DNA from: Lachnospiraceae bacterium
GTDB lineage: Bacteria; Bacillota; Clostridia; Lachnospirales; Lachnospiraceae
Length of the DNA: 64,000 nt
Direction of reading: 5' to 3'
Assembly (NCBI GenBank): GCA_017444015.1
Contig: JAFSXN010000139.1
Coordinates: forward strand, 1-64,000
Below are positions 30,811-39,633 of this stretch, one piece after another. The translations under genes were made by a program, and so were the position numbers. The notes below the pieces were generated by a model, which searched no databases, was not told where the DNA came from, and saw nothing but the letters and a program-made list of their open reading frames with translations. Every line of letters starts with the position of its first letter. Position 1 is the stretch's first letter.

Positions 30811-32031
30811 TTACCCGCAGTTTTTGGCGGGGATGTTTTTTCTGTCCTGGTATTTGTAGGGCACAAAGAATTCCCTGTGTCCGAGCGCCTCGCTTTTGGT
30901 CGGTGTGCCGCCCGAAACGGCAGCGATCATTTCCGCAAGCTCATACATCACTGTCTCCTGCGATTTCTCTCCGGTGAGCATCGGGCTTGCGTCAAAATCC
31001 ATATCCTCGCTCATCCGTTCATAGGTCTGCGCGTTTCCGGTTACCTTGACGCAGGGAGCCACCGCTGAGCCGACAACGTTGCCCCGGCCGGTCACGAGAA
31101 TGACGATATGCGCGCCGGTGCTTGCCAGATCCATCAGTCCTTCATTGTCGTTGGGATTTGTGATCCCAAACTGCATAAAGTAAGGATCCGGTACAGAATC
31201 CAATAGCCAGAGACCCTTATGCGGAGGCGGACAGGAGACCTTGATAACGCCCTCGATCGGCTTTAAACCGCTCTTGATCACAGCGCCCATACTCTTTTCC
31301 TCGATCGTGGAGAGCCCTCCGGCAAAGTTTCCGGGGCTGACGGAATACTGTCTGACCGATTTGCAGTAGGAAAGCGCCTTGTCATAGGTCGTCTTTAGCT
31401 CCATCCTGGCCCTGTCGTTTGCCGCCCGGGAGAGCAGGAGCTGACTTAACCCTACCGCCTCTACGATCTCTTCAAAGATCGCCGTTCCTCCGGCCTCGAC
31501 CAGACGGTCATAGAAGCGTCCGACGACCAGATTTCCGGCAAGCCCGCTGGTATAGTCGGAGCCTCCGCATTCCGCGCCGATGATCAGATCGGAAAAGCCC
31601 ATGGGGACTCTCGGCGTAGTTTTTAACTCCTTCAGGGCCTTTTCCACGAAACTCAGTCCCTTTCTGACCGAGGCACTGGTACCGCCCTCGTTCTGGATAA
31701 AGAGCCAGTCGGAGGGCTTTCCCTCGGATTTCGCGATTTCCGAAAGCCTTTCCGGCTGAACATATTCACAGCCGAGGCCTACCGCCAGAACCGCGCCGGT
31801 ATTGGGGTGGCGGATCATACTGATCAGAAGATCGACGGCGTACTGATTGTCGGTACAGCCGTCAAAGCCGATCAGCTCGACATCCGGATGGTTTGCCTGC
31901 TCTGTGATCCTTCTTGCGACAAACTCCGCGCATTTTACGGTATAGACTACCAGGACCCGGTTTCTGATACCGATGGTATTATTTTTTCTGGCATAGCCCT
32001 GCCAGCGTATTTCTTCCAGCTTTTTATTCAT
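30811..32031 (-). CDS. uxaA: Altronate dehydratase-like UxaA, large catalytic part
   Basis: A 406-aa UxaA/GarD family C-terminal domain: GYARKNNTIGIRN at the start, FDGCTDNQ, GLGCEYVQPE, and GAECGGSDYTSG with conserved Cys likely to bind metal. It dehydrates altronate (or a related aldonate) to 2-keto-3-deoxygluconate. The N-terminal SAF domain found in one-piece UxaA is encoded separately by the upstream gene, which overlaps by 8 bp. Confidence 0.88.
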   Translation of the reverse strand: MNKKLEEIRWQGYARKNNTIGIRNRVLVVYTVKCAEFVARRITEQANHPDVELIGFDGCTDNQYAVDLLISMIRHPNTGAVLAVGLGCEYVQPERLSEIAKSEGKPSDWLFIQNEGGTSASVRKGLSFVEKALKELKTTPRVPMGFSDLIIGAECGGSDYTSGLAGNLVVGRFYDRLVEAGGTAIFEEIVEAVGLSQLLLSRAANDRARMELKTTYDKALSYCKSVRQYSVSPGNFAGGLSTIEEKSMGAVIKSGLKPIEGVIKVSCPPPHKGLWLLDSVPDPYFMQFGITNPNDNEGLMDLASTGAHIVILVTGRGNVVGSAVAPCVKVTGNAQTYERMSEDMDFDASPMLTGEKSQETVMYELAEMIAAVSGGTPTKSEALGHREFFVPYKYQDRKNIPAKNCG

Positions 32032-32365
32032 ATCGGGTATCCTTCGGCGCTCCGGTCACGACATCCAGATGACTGGACCGCTCGTCGTAAACGCTTTTTA
32101 TATTGTGCAGATGCACCCAGCTTCCCTTTTTGATAGGACAGATCGCGCGTCCGATCACCACGCCGTACTTTATAATATCCTCGTTCTCTGCGATATCAGA
32201 AAGCGCCAGCTTATGTCCGGAGGGGACATCCTGGAGGGCGGTAAGGCTTGCCGTCCCTTCCGAAAGATTTCCGGTAAGGCGGACCGTTTCTTTCTCCTTT
32301 GCGGCAGAGAGGAGAGTTACGACATTGTCTGAGGCATCGATCTGAAAGGCTTTTACTTCCGTCAT
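32024..32365 (-). CDS. UxaA SAF-domain subunit
   Basis: A 113-aa SAF domain protein: beta-rich, with the family motif GHKLALSDIAENEDIIKYGVVIG (about 50-72) and WVHLHNIKS near the end. In full-length UxaA this is the N-terminal domain; here it is a separate small subunit, translated in overlap with the large part and with rraA upstream (4 bp). It is expected to form a complex with the large part. Confidence 0.88.
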   Translation of the reverse strand: MTEVKAFQIDASDNVVTLLSAAKEKETVRLTGNLSEGTASLTALQDVPSGHKLALSDIAENEDIIKYGVVIGRAICPIKKGSWVHLHNIKSVYDERSSHLDVVTGAPKDTRYE

Positions 32366-33069
32366 AGGATCCCAAACTCCTCAAACGCCTTTGTTGCCGA
32401 CATGCCGCCCTCGATCGCCTTACGGACCTTTTTCTCACCGGAGGCCTTGATCAGCGCTTTTTCGAGAACCTCGTCCTGCAGCTCTCTCGGGATGATCAGA
32501 ACTCCGTCGATATCTCCGAATACGAGGTCGCCGTCGTGGATTGTGACCTGTCCGATCTCGATCGTACAGCGGTAATCGAAGACGTAGGTTCGAATCGAGG
32601 AATCCTGCGCCCAGGTAGCGGAGCAGAAGACCGGGAAGTTCTGGGAAAGAACCTGCGGCGTGTCTCTGCTGTAGCCGTCAAGGACAGCTCCCACCGCGCC
32701 CCTTGCCTTTGCGGTGGCGGTCAGAAGCTCTCCCCAGAGAGCGCTGTTATGAGCGCCTGTCGCGACATAGATCTCATTTTTCTTTAACTGATCCAGGGCC
32801 TCTGTCAGATAGCCGAAGGGCTTTTTTGGCGCCCCAAAGACATCGTTTTCCAGTACCGTACAGGCATAGCCCGCAAGCTTCAGCCGGTTGTCGGGCTCAC
32901 TTCTGTCGATATAGGCATCCGCGGGAACCAGTGCCTCTAAGGGCTTGATTTCCGCAGGCAGGAACTGATGCGGATAGCCCAGCTGGTCGAGGATATCTCC
33001 GACTACCGGGGTATACAGCTTCTCTTTCATTAAAGCGAACATTTCTTCATCGCTGTTATATTGCTTCAT
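32362..33069 (-). CDS. RraA-family protein
   Basis: A 235-aa RraA/HMG-aldolase family protein: VGDILDQLG near the N terminus, GAVLDGYSRDT (about 128-138, the usual G-x-R-D site) and GDLVFGDIDGVLIIP. Members include 4-hydroxy-4-methyl-2-oxoglutarate aldolase, oxaloacetate decarboxylases and the RNase E inhibitor. Here the position in a uronate operon, with overlap to uxaA, suggests an aldolase or lyase acting on a keto-acid; not proven. It is the first enzyme gene after the TRAP genes. Confidence 0.8.
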   Translation of the reverse strand: MKQYNSDEEMFALMKEKLYTPVVGDILDQLGYPHQFLPAEIKPLEALVPADAYIDRSEPDNRLKLAGYACTVLENDVFGAPKKPFGYLTEALDQLKKNEIYVATGAHNSALWGELLTATAKARGAVGAVLDGYSRDTPQVLSQNFPVFCSATWAQDSSIRTYVFDYRCTIEIGQVTIHDGDLVFGDIDGVLIIPRELQDEVLEKALIKASGEKKVRKAIEGGMSATKAFEEFGIL

Positions 33070-33097
33070 GGTTTTCTCCTGTTTATTTTAGGTTTAT

Positions 33098-33111
33098 TGT
33101 AAACGCTTCCG
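33098..33111. promoter_or_regulatory. Candidate cre site for CcpA
   Basis: TGTAAACGCTTCCG matches the consensus TGWAARCGYTWNCW at all but the last base. It lies 29 bp before the rraA start on the minus strand, consistent with carbon catabolite repression of the enzyme part of the operon. Further palindromic AACGTTA-like sequence follows at 33130-33150. Confidence 0.5.
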
Positions 33112-33190
33112 TTTGCTGTTTTCGTTTCCGGCTTCGGTTAACGTTACCGTTAATGTGTCCGTTCTGTTTTCGTTCAGGGCCACGGGAGCG

Positions 33191-34495
33191 TTAATTGTAC
33201 AGCATCTCCGGGATCCACATATACAGCTGCGGGAAGTAGGTCAGAATGATCAGAGCTACGACCATAACAAGATAGAAGGGCACCATCTTTTTGGAGAGGG
33301 CTTCGATCTTGATCCCGGAGATCGCGGAGCCGATGAATAACGTTGAGCCGACCGGCGGCGTCAGCAGACCGATCCCGAGATTCAGCACCATAACGACCCC
33401 AAGCTGAATCGGAGAGAGTCCCAAGGAGATCCAGATCGGAAGAATGACCGGCGTCAGCATTAAAATCAGGCAGGCCATTTCGATCAGACACCCTAAGATC
33501 AGCATCAGAACATTTAACATAAGAAGAATCAGGAATTTATTGTCGGTTAACGAGAACAGCACCTTTGAGACATTCTCCGGAACTTTTAAATAGGTCAGAA
33601 GATAGGTAAAGGCGCCGGACACACCGATCAGGATCAGAACCTTTCCAAGCATCGTAGTAACGTTATGGAAAAGATGCGGGATATCGCTGAATTTGATGCC
33701 GCGGTAAACCACCAGGCCGACGAACAGCGACCAGACAACGGCGACAGCGGCGGACTCGGTGGTCGTAAAGACACCGGCGATAACGCCGACAACTACGATC
33801 AGTACCGCAAGCAGCCCCCAGATCGCGCTGATAAAGCTCTTACCAAGCGCCTTCGGGGAGAATTTTCCGGTTACAGGGATCTGATGCTTCTTTGCGTAGT
33901 AAGCCGAATAGATCATCAGGACGATCGATAGGACAGCGCCGGGAATATAGCCTGCGACGAAGAGCTGTCCGATGGAAACCGTCGTAACGCCGGCAGCTGC
34001 CAGCGTATAGATGACCATATTCTGGCTGGGAGGGACAAGGATCCCTTCTACCGAGCTTGCCATAGTAAGACAGGTGGAAAAAGGTCGGTCATAGCCCTGC
34101 TCCTCCATCATCTTGATCTCGATCGGGCCGAGGGAAGCGCAGTCCGCGGACGAAGATCCGGAAATACCGCCGAAGAAAAAGGAAGCTACGACGTTGACCA
34201 TCGCGGCCCCGCCGGTAAACCAGCCCACCAACTCCTTGGAGAAGGCGATCAGAGTATCCGTGATCCCACCGGCGCTCATCAATTCCCCCATCAGAATAAA
34301 GAAGGGTACGGCAAGGAGCGTATAGGAATTCAAATTCCCGACAAATTTTAGTGCCATCTGCATCGGATTGATCCCTAAATAAAAGAAGTCGATTAAAGAC
34401 GCGATCCCGATGGAATAGACGATCGGGACCCTTAAAAATACAAGGACTAAAAAGACACCGATCAGTATCAGTGTAGCTATTGCTGTTGTACTCAT
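33191..34495 (-). CDS. TRAP transporter large permease (DctM)
   Basis: A 434-aa polytopic protein with the DctM repeats: RVPIVYSIG near the N terminus, SAGGITDTL, GSSSADCASLGPI, and the second-half LTPVILPIW and GLLTPPVGSTLF. With DctQ and the binding protein it imports an acidic substrate using an ion gradient. The first codon overlaps the dctQ stop by 4 bp. Confidence 0.95.
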   Translation of the reverse strand: MSTTAIATLILIGVFLVLVFLRVPIVYSIGIASLIDFFYLGINPMQMALKFVGNLNSYTLLAVPFFILMGELMSAGGITDTLIAFSKELVGWFTGGAAMVNVVASFFFGGISGSSSADCASLGPIEIKMMEEQGYDRPFSTCLTMASSVEGILVPPSQNMVIYTLAAAGVTTVSIGQLFVAGYIPGAVLSIVLMIYSAYYAKKHQIPVTGKFSPKALGKSFISAIWGLLAVLIVVVGVIAGVFTTTESAAVAVVWSLFVGLVVYRGIKFSDIPHLFHNVTTMLGKVLILIGVSGAFTYLLTYLKVPENVSKVLFSLTDNKFLILLMLNVLMLILGCLIEMACLILMLTPVILPIWISLGLSPIQLGVVMVLNLGIGLLTPPVGSTLFIGSAISGIKIEALSKKMVPFYLVMVVALIILTYFPQLYMWIPEMLYN

Positions 34496-34974
34496 TCAGG
34501 CAACCTCCTGACCCACTGGGAGACCAGTGCGAAAATATAGACGATCCCGGTGACCGGCATGGCAAGATACATATAGCGATAGGGAATCTTGATCCCGCCC
34601 ATCATATTGTTTCTGGCCTGCGTCATCAGCTGCGCCCCGTAGATGATCATAAACAGCGCAAAGATAAGAACGAGGATCGTAGCGAGGATATCGGTCGCAA
34701 GCACGCCCTTTTTTCCGAGCTTTTCATCAAACATGGTGACCTTTAAATGCTCGTCTGTCCGAAGAACGGTAGAGGAGCCGAGGATACTCATCCAGGTCAG
34801 AAGAAACAGGGAAAGCGGCTCGCCCCAGGTGGGTGAATTATGGAACACATACCTTCCGAGGAAGATATAGAAGACGATGATGACAAGCGCTGCGAGCATG
34901 AAAACACAGACGTACTTCACAAGCCCGAAGATGACCCTGTCGATCGGCTCCCAGAATTTTTTGAATTGATTCAT
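34492..34974 (-). CDS. TRAP transporter small permease (DctQ)
   Basis: A 160-aa protein with four membrane segments and the family SPTWGEPLSLFLLTWMSILGSS stretch (about 49-70). It is the small membrane subunit of the TRAP system. The gene lies 133 bp after dctP, separated by a strong hairpin, and overlaps dctM. Confidence 0.93.
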   Translation of the reverse strand: MNQFKKFWEPIDRVIFGLVKYVCVFMLAALVIIVFYIFLGRYVFHNSPTWGEPLSLFLLTWMSILGSSTVLRTDEHLKVTMFDEKLGKKGVLATDILATILVLIFALFMIIYGAQLMTQARNNMMGGIKIPYRYMYLAMPVTGIVYIFALVSQWVRRLPE

Positions 34975-35034
34975 CCGATTTCAAACCTCCGTAGTTCATT
35001 TGGGATGGATAGGTCCTCCGTTTGTCCGCATAAA

Positions 35035-35068
35035 GGGCCGGGCTCAGCAAATGCCTTCAGCCCGGCCC
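35035..35068 (-). other. Strong hairpin between dctP and dctQ
   Basis: A perfect 10-bp G+C-rich stem, GGGCCGGGCT (35035-35044) with AGCCCGGCCC (35059-35068), lies 39 bp after the dctP stop. It can raise binding-protein message relative to the permeases. Confidence 0.65.
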
Positions 35069-35107
35069 CAAAATCCGGTTTAGAGAAACGCTTTTCCCGG
35101 TCAGAGC

Positions 35108-36217
35108 TTAGTAGTTGCTGCTTGCGAGCTTCTCAACGAGGGCTGCGTCATAGCCTTCGTAAACGCCCTGGCAGGCTTCCTGCCACTTGTCGAGATCGGG
35201 AACCTCGAGCTTTGTAATCCCAAGCTCCTCAAAGGAATCGAATACATCCTGCTCCTGCTTCTGGTTGAACTCATAGCAGGCTGCCGCAGCCGCGTCTCCG
35301 GCTTCCTTCATCCAGCCCTGCTGCTCCTCGGTCAGAGAATTCCACTTATCCTTGTTCATCAGGATAACGCCGCAGCCAAAGGTATGCGCGTCGGTAATGA
35401 AGTAAGGAGCAACCTCGTTAAAGGAATTGGAAACATAGGAGGTAACGCCGTTCTCAGCTCCGTCTACAACGCCGGACTGAAGCGAGGTATATAACTCCGC
35501 GTAAGCGATCGGGGTCGCCGATGCGCCGAGGGCGGACATGGTATTGACCATCAGATCGGTTTCGGGAACACGGATCTTTAAGCCGTTCATCATATCAATC
35601 GTAAACTCGGAAGGGCTGCCTAACTTGTCATAGGTCGCCTGCGTAATGAACATCTGTCTGGGACCCTCTACGAGCCAGTCCAGAGCGATATAACCGCAGT
35701 CCGCTTCGTCAACGGAATCAAGCAGATCCTGGCCGGTCTGCGAGGTAGCCATTGCGTTAAAATCTTCCATATCGCTGAACAGGAAAGGAAGACCGGTCAC
35801 ACCGATGGTCTCCGCTCCGTAGTTCGGAAGGGAAGAAGCGTTGCCGCGGAAGATATCAAGCGTTCCCATCTGGATCCCCTGCATGGATTCCTGCTCGCTT
35901 CCGAGGGTTCCGTTTAAATAAAGCTCGATGGTCATCGTGCCGCCGGAAACTTCTTCTAATTTTGCCTTAAATGCCTTGGCGCCTTCGGTCGCGCCGTAGC
36001 CCTCGCCGTTGACTTCGTTCCAGGTCAGAACGATCTCAGCGCCTTCCGCTGCCGTCGTATCGGAAGCCGGAGCCGCCTCAGCCTCTTCGGGAGCCGCTTC
36101 CGCCTCAGCCGGAGCCTCTGCTGCCGGAGCTGCCGGTGCCGCGCCGCCTGCGCACGCCGTAAGCGACAGTACCATAGCGCCGCTCAGTAACATAGCCATT
36201 AATCTCTTTTTCATCAT
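35108..36217 (-). CDS. TRAP transporter substrate-binding lipoprotein (DctP)
   Basis: A 369-aa DctP/TeaA family protein. Lipobox LSLTAC ends near residue 22, followed by an Ala/Glu-rich linker to about 60, then the binding fold with GTLGSEQESMQGIQMGTLDI and the ligand-binding Arg in GLKIRVPET (about 186-194). Uronates are the probable ligand, given the operon and the known uronate-binding DctP members. AGGAGG precedes the ATG. It is first in the operon that runs to uxaC. Confidence 0.93.
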   Translation of the reverse strand: MMKKRLMAMLLSGAMVLSLTACAGGAAPAAPAAEAPAEAEAAPEEAEAAPASDTTAAEGAEIVLTWNEVNGEGYGATEGAKAFKAKLEEVSGGTMTIELYLNGTLGSEQESMQGIQMGTLDIFRGNASSLPNYGAETIGVTGLPFLFSDMEDFNAMATSQTGQDLLDSVDEADCGYIALDWLVEGPRQMFITQATYDKLGSPSEFTIDMMNGLKIRVPETDLMVNTMSALGASATPIAYAELYTSLQSGVVDGAENGVTSYVSNSFNEVAPYFITDAHTFGCGVILMNKDKWNSLTEEQQGWMKEAGDAAAAACYEFNQKQEQDVFDSFEELGITKLEVPDLDKWQEACQGVYEGYDAALVEKLASSNY

Positions 36218-36266
36218 ATCCTCCTTCTGAATATCCGCGATCGCCCGAAACCCTTATTTCATCGGG

Positions 36267-36282
36267 ACTAAATCGTTTTTGT
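36267..36282 (+). promoter_or_regulatory. Operator-like site O1 (LacI type)
   Basis: ACTAAATCGTTTTTGT occurs here and again, identically, at 36467-36482. The site is an imperfect palindrome around CG, typical of LacI-family operators, and lies 50 bp before the dctP start. The LacI-type gene at 37655-38731 is the likely binder. Confidence 0.65.
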
Positions 36283-36466
36283 TATTATTGATACTAATGT
36301 AGCATTTTCCTATTTCAGTGTCAATATCTGTCAAAATTTTAGTTTGTTTAGTAAGGAATTTTGTGCAATCTGATTAAAAAACCGGGAGGGAATTCTGGTA
36401 TATTTCCGATTTTGATTTTCATTTTGTTATTATATTTACAAAACAGTCCCGGATAATTAGAATTGT

Positions 36467-36482
36467 ACTAAATCGTTTTTGT
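36467..36482 (+). promoter_or_regulatory. Operator-like site O2 (LacI type)
   Basis: A second exact copy of the 16-mer lies exactly 200 bp from the first and 17 bp before the enolase-superfamily gene start; with flanks it reads TACTAAATCG-TTTTTGTA. The spacing (about 19 helical turns) would allow looping over the divergent promoters. Confidence 0.65.
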
Positions 36483-36499
36483 ACAGGAGAAATAAGGAT

Positions 36500-37618
36500 A
36501 TGAAGATAGTTAAGTTTGAAACCTGGTGGGTAGAACGGGGCAAATGTCTGTTCGATGAAAAGCGGCAGGGCGGCGCGAAGATGGGCTGGGATGTCATAGT
36601 TCTCAAGCTGACGACGGATACGGGGATCGAGGGGATCTCGACCTGTATGGCGGCAAGAAGCGGGGCGGTGAGCGAGAGCTATTTACAGGAGAGCATCGGT
36701 CCGGTCGTTCTCGGAAGAGACCCGCACGATCGGGAGGCGATCTTTCAGGAGCTGTGGGTCGTCGACCGGCACGAGGCCTTCTTTCCTGTCTTTCTGCCCG
36801 GACCCGTGGATGTGGCGCTCTGGGATATCTGCGCAAAGGAAGCAGGACTTCCGTTATATAAGTATATCGGGGCATATCGGGATTCGCTTCCGGTCTATGC
36901 CAGCAGCAACTTCCTTCCGACGATTCAGGATTATATCGACGAAGCTCTGTATTACGGGAAAAAGGGAATCAAAGCGTATAAGGCGCACCCTTACGGACCG
37001 GCGGACTTTGATATCAAATGCCACAGAGCCCTTCGGGAAGCGGTGGGGGACGATTTCATCCTGATGACGGACCCGGTGGGAGATTACAGCCTGGATGACG
37101 CGATCCGGGTCGGAAGAGAGCTGGAGAAGCTGAATTACCGCTGGTTTGAGGAGCCGTTCCGGGATTTTGAGCTGAATAAGTATACGGAGCTGTGCAGGGT
37201 TTTAGATATCCCGATCGCCGCGACTGAGACGACAAGGGGCTGTCACTGGGGCGTGGCGCAGGTGATCAACCAGCGCGCCGCGGATATCGTCCGGGCGGAT
37301 GTTTCGTGGAAGGACGGCATTACCGGAACCTTAAAGATCGCGCATCTGGCGGAGGCCTTTGGACTGAACTGTGAGATTCATACGACGACCATGAACTATA
37401 TGGATATGGTCAATCTCCACGTCAGCTGCTCGATTAAAAACTGCGAGTTCTTTGAGTATTTTGTTCCGGAGGACAATTACAGACTTCCTATGAAGGGAGA
37501 CCTGCCTATCGACGGGAACGGCATCATTCACGTTCCAAACGGTCCAGGCGTCGGCGTGGAACTGGATTGGGAGCTGATTGAAAAAGCCTGTAAGAATCAT
37601 GTCTGCCAGGAACTGTAA
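36500..37618 (+). CDS. Enolase-superfamily sugar-acid dehydratase (mandelate racemase subgroup)
   Basis: A 372-aa protein of the mandelate racemase/muconate lactonizing type. Lys158 and Lys161 lie in GIKAYKAHP, metal ligands are Asp (MTDPVG, about 188), Glu (FEEPF, about 216) and Glu (AATET, about 242), and His294 lies in EIHTTT. Members dehydrate sugar acids to 2-keto-3-deoxy acids; the exact acid is unknown but the uronate context fits. ATG 36500 with AGGAGAA is chosen over an upstream TTG at 36479. It is divergent from the TRAP-uxa operon and shares its control region. Confidence 0.88.
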   Translation: MKIVKFETWWVERGKCLFDEKRQGGAKMGWDVIVLKLTTDTGIEGISTCMAARSGAVSESYLQESIGPVVLGRDPHDREAIFQELWVVDRHEAFFPVFLPGPVDVALWDICAKEAGLPLYKYIGAYRDSLPVYASSNFLPTIQDYIDEALYYGKKGIKAYKAHPYGPADFDIKCHRALREAVGDDFILMTDPVGDYSLDDAIRVGRELEKLNYRWFEEPFRDFELNKYTELCRVLDIPIAATETTRGCHWGVAQVINQRAADIVRADVSWKDGITGTLKIAHLAEAFGLNCEIHTTTMNYMDMVNLHVSCSIKNCEFFEYFVPEDNYRLPMKGDLPIDGNGIIHVPNGPGVGVELDWELIEKACKNHVCQEL

Positions 37619-37654
37619 CAGTAGCAAAGGTTTTTTACTTCTTTGTGATTATTC

Positions 37655-38731
37655 TTAAAAGAAGAGATTGCTGTATCTTCTGTGCTCATACATGGGCAGA
37701 TTACTTTGAAAAACGACCTCACAGCCGACGAAGATGCACTTTTCCTCGGGAGTCTTTCCGTCTACGAGATAGTCGACGAGCGTTCTGAGACCGACGTAGC
37801 CCTGGGCATAAGGGTTCTTCTGGATACTGTTGTTCAGGATCCCGTGACGGATCCCCTCGATCGCCTGAGCGGAAAGATCGGAGCCTACGGCATAGACCCG
37901 TCCGGCTTTGCCGCTTTCCTTCAGAGCCTGGCAGAGCAGGGCGGTTCCGATGGAATAAACGCTGCAGCAGGCGGCGATATCGGAGCGGGATAACTCCTTT
38001 TTGATCGCCTCGTAGTTTTCGGGGCTTGTGGACCAGGAGTGATCGTAGTAGATCATATTGCTCCTGCGGTTTTCCGTCATATATTCGGTAAAGCCGTTCG
38101 CAACAAGAAAATGGCTCGGCCATTTGGGATTGCCCGCAAGCATCAGGATACTTCCGTAGTCGGGGATCCGGCTTAAAACAAGCTCCGCCATGGTCCGGCC
38201 GATGATCCTGTAGTCCGGCTGAACGCAGCAAAGAAAGGGACTGTGACGGTTTCCGGAAATGATAAACACAACGGAAACGCCTTTTTCAGCAAATTCCGCC
38301 CAGTCCTTCGGAGTCAGCTTTTCCTTATCAATATGGCCGGCAGCAAGGATGCCGTCTGCTTCGTCGTTTTCAACGAGCCGGCGCAGCGTAGAAAAAGCCT
38401 CCTGCTCGGTATCCGGTCCGTAGGAGATCTCCGTAAAATCGACATTCGCGTCCGAAGAGGTCTGATAATCGTGGATCCCGTGCCAGATCTCGGGGTAGTA
38501 GAAGCTGTTGTCGCCCTTCTCATCCGGAAGAAGGATCACGACCTGCTTGGTCCTCTGCTTGAGCTTTGAGGCATAGGCATTCGGCTGGTAGCCCAGAGTC
38601 TCAGCGACCTGGCGGATATAAGCCCTGGTCGAATCGCTGACCCCGGATTTTCCGCTCAGGGCGATATGGACGGAGCTGATAGAGACGCCGGCTTTTTCGG
38701 CGACATCACGAATGGTTAATTTTTTCTTCAT
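37655..38731 (-). CDS. LacI-family transcription regulator
   Basis: A 358-aa regulator: N-terminal LacI helix-turn-helix (TIRDVAEKAGVSISSVHIALSGK, residues 6-28) with hinge sequence LGYQPNAYASKLK, followed by a periplasmic-binding-type sugar domain. It is divergent from an SDR gene, with only 40 bp between starts, and lies between uronate genes. It probably responds to a uronate-pathway intermediate and binds the repeated sites at 36267 and 36467; binding is inferred. Confidence 0.93.
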   Translation of the reverse strand: MKKKLTIRDVAEKAGVSISSVHIALSGKSGVSDSTRAYIRQVAETLGYQPNAYASKLKQRTKQVVILLPDEKGDNSFYYPEIWHGIHDYQTSSDANVDFTEISYGPDTEQEAFSTLRRLVENDEADGILAAGHIDKEKLTPKDWAEFAEKGVSVVFIISGNRHSPFLCCVQPDYRIIGRTMAELVLSRIPDYGSILMLAGNPKWPSHFLVANGFTEYMTENRRSNMIYYDHSWSTSPENYEAIKKELSRSDIAACCSVYSIGTALLCQALKESGKAGRVYAVGSDLSAQAIEGIRHGILNNSIQKNPYAQGYVGLRTLVDYLVDGKTPEEKCIFVGCEVVFQSNLPMYEHRRYSNLFF

Positions 38732-38771
38732 GTATCTGATTATACATTAAAAACAAAGGAGGCGCAAAAAA

Positions 38772-39527
38772 ATGTCAGAACAGGAGCTTAAGGGAAAGAT
38801 CGGGATCGTTACCGGGGGTTCCAGCGGCATCGGGTTTCAGATCGCGAATGTTCTCGCGGAGGCCGGAGCTATTGTATACAATATCAGCCGGACCGGAAAG
38901 CCCAAGGAGGGCTACGGGGAAAGCGCGGAGGGCGTTATTCATATCCGGGGAGATATCGGAGATACAGAGGCGATGAAGACTCTGCTTACTGAGATCGCGG
39001 GGAAAAACGGGGGAGCCATCGATTTTCTGGTAAATAACGCCGGGGCTTCCTTTAAGTGTCGGGCGGAGGAGTTTCCCGAGGAGCAGTTTGACCGGGTGAT
39101 GAATATCAATGTAAAATATGTTTTTTCGATGAGTCAGCTGGCCTATCCCTATCTGAAGAAGGCGAAGGATAAGGGAAGGATCATAAATATCACGAGCATG
39201 AGCGCGCATCTGGGCTTTTCTCAGGTCGTTCCGTACTGTGCCAGCAAGGGAGCCGTGCTTGCCATGACAAGAGGGCTTGCGGTGGAATGGGCGGAGGATA
39301 ATATCTGTGTGAATTCCATCGCGCCGGGATGGTTTAGGAGTGAGCTTTTAAAGGATGTTTTAGATCCGGAACGGGAGAAGAAAATCCTTGCCAGGATGCC
39401 TTTCCACGCCTACGGGGATACCAGGGATCTCGGAGCAATGGCAAGATTTCTGATCGGCCCCGGAGCTTCCTATATAACAGGCCAGGATTTTGCCGTAGAC
39501 GGCGGCGCTCTGGCGTTTGGGTATTAG
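38772..39527 (+). CDS. Short-chain dehydrogenase/reductase of the uronate region
   Basis: A 251-aa classical SDR: TGGSSGIG (about 14-21), NNAG, Ser in the MSAHLG segment, Tyr/Lys in PYCASKG, and PVDGG-like AVDGGAL at the end. A strong AAAGGAGG lies before the ATG. It is the third SDR in the window and closest in context to gluconate or mannonate-type dehydrogenases, but the substrate is not known. It is likely controlled by the divergent LacI-type regulator. Confidence 0.88.
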   Translation: MSEQELKGKIGIVTGGSSGIGFQIANVLAEAGAIVYNISRTGKPKEGYGESAEGVIHIRGDIGDTEAMKTLLTEIAGKNGGAIDFLVNNAGASFKCRAEEFPEEQFDRVMNINVKYVFSMSQLAYPYLKKAKDKGRIINITSMSAHLGFSQVVPYCASKGAVLAMTRGLAVEWAEDNICVNSIAPGWFRSELLKDVLDPEREKKILARMPFHAYGDTRDLGAMARFLIGPGASYITGQDFAVDGGALAFGY

Positions 39528-39633
39528 AAGGATGGCCGATTATTTTCTGGACGGGCATTCTCCGGTATGTTAGTATAAGTCGGGAATATCCTGTGAAGAA
39601 AAGGAGGATCGGAGCTTTCCGAGCAGAGAAAAA

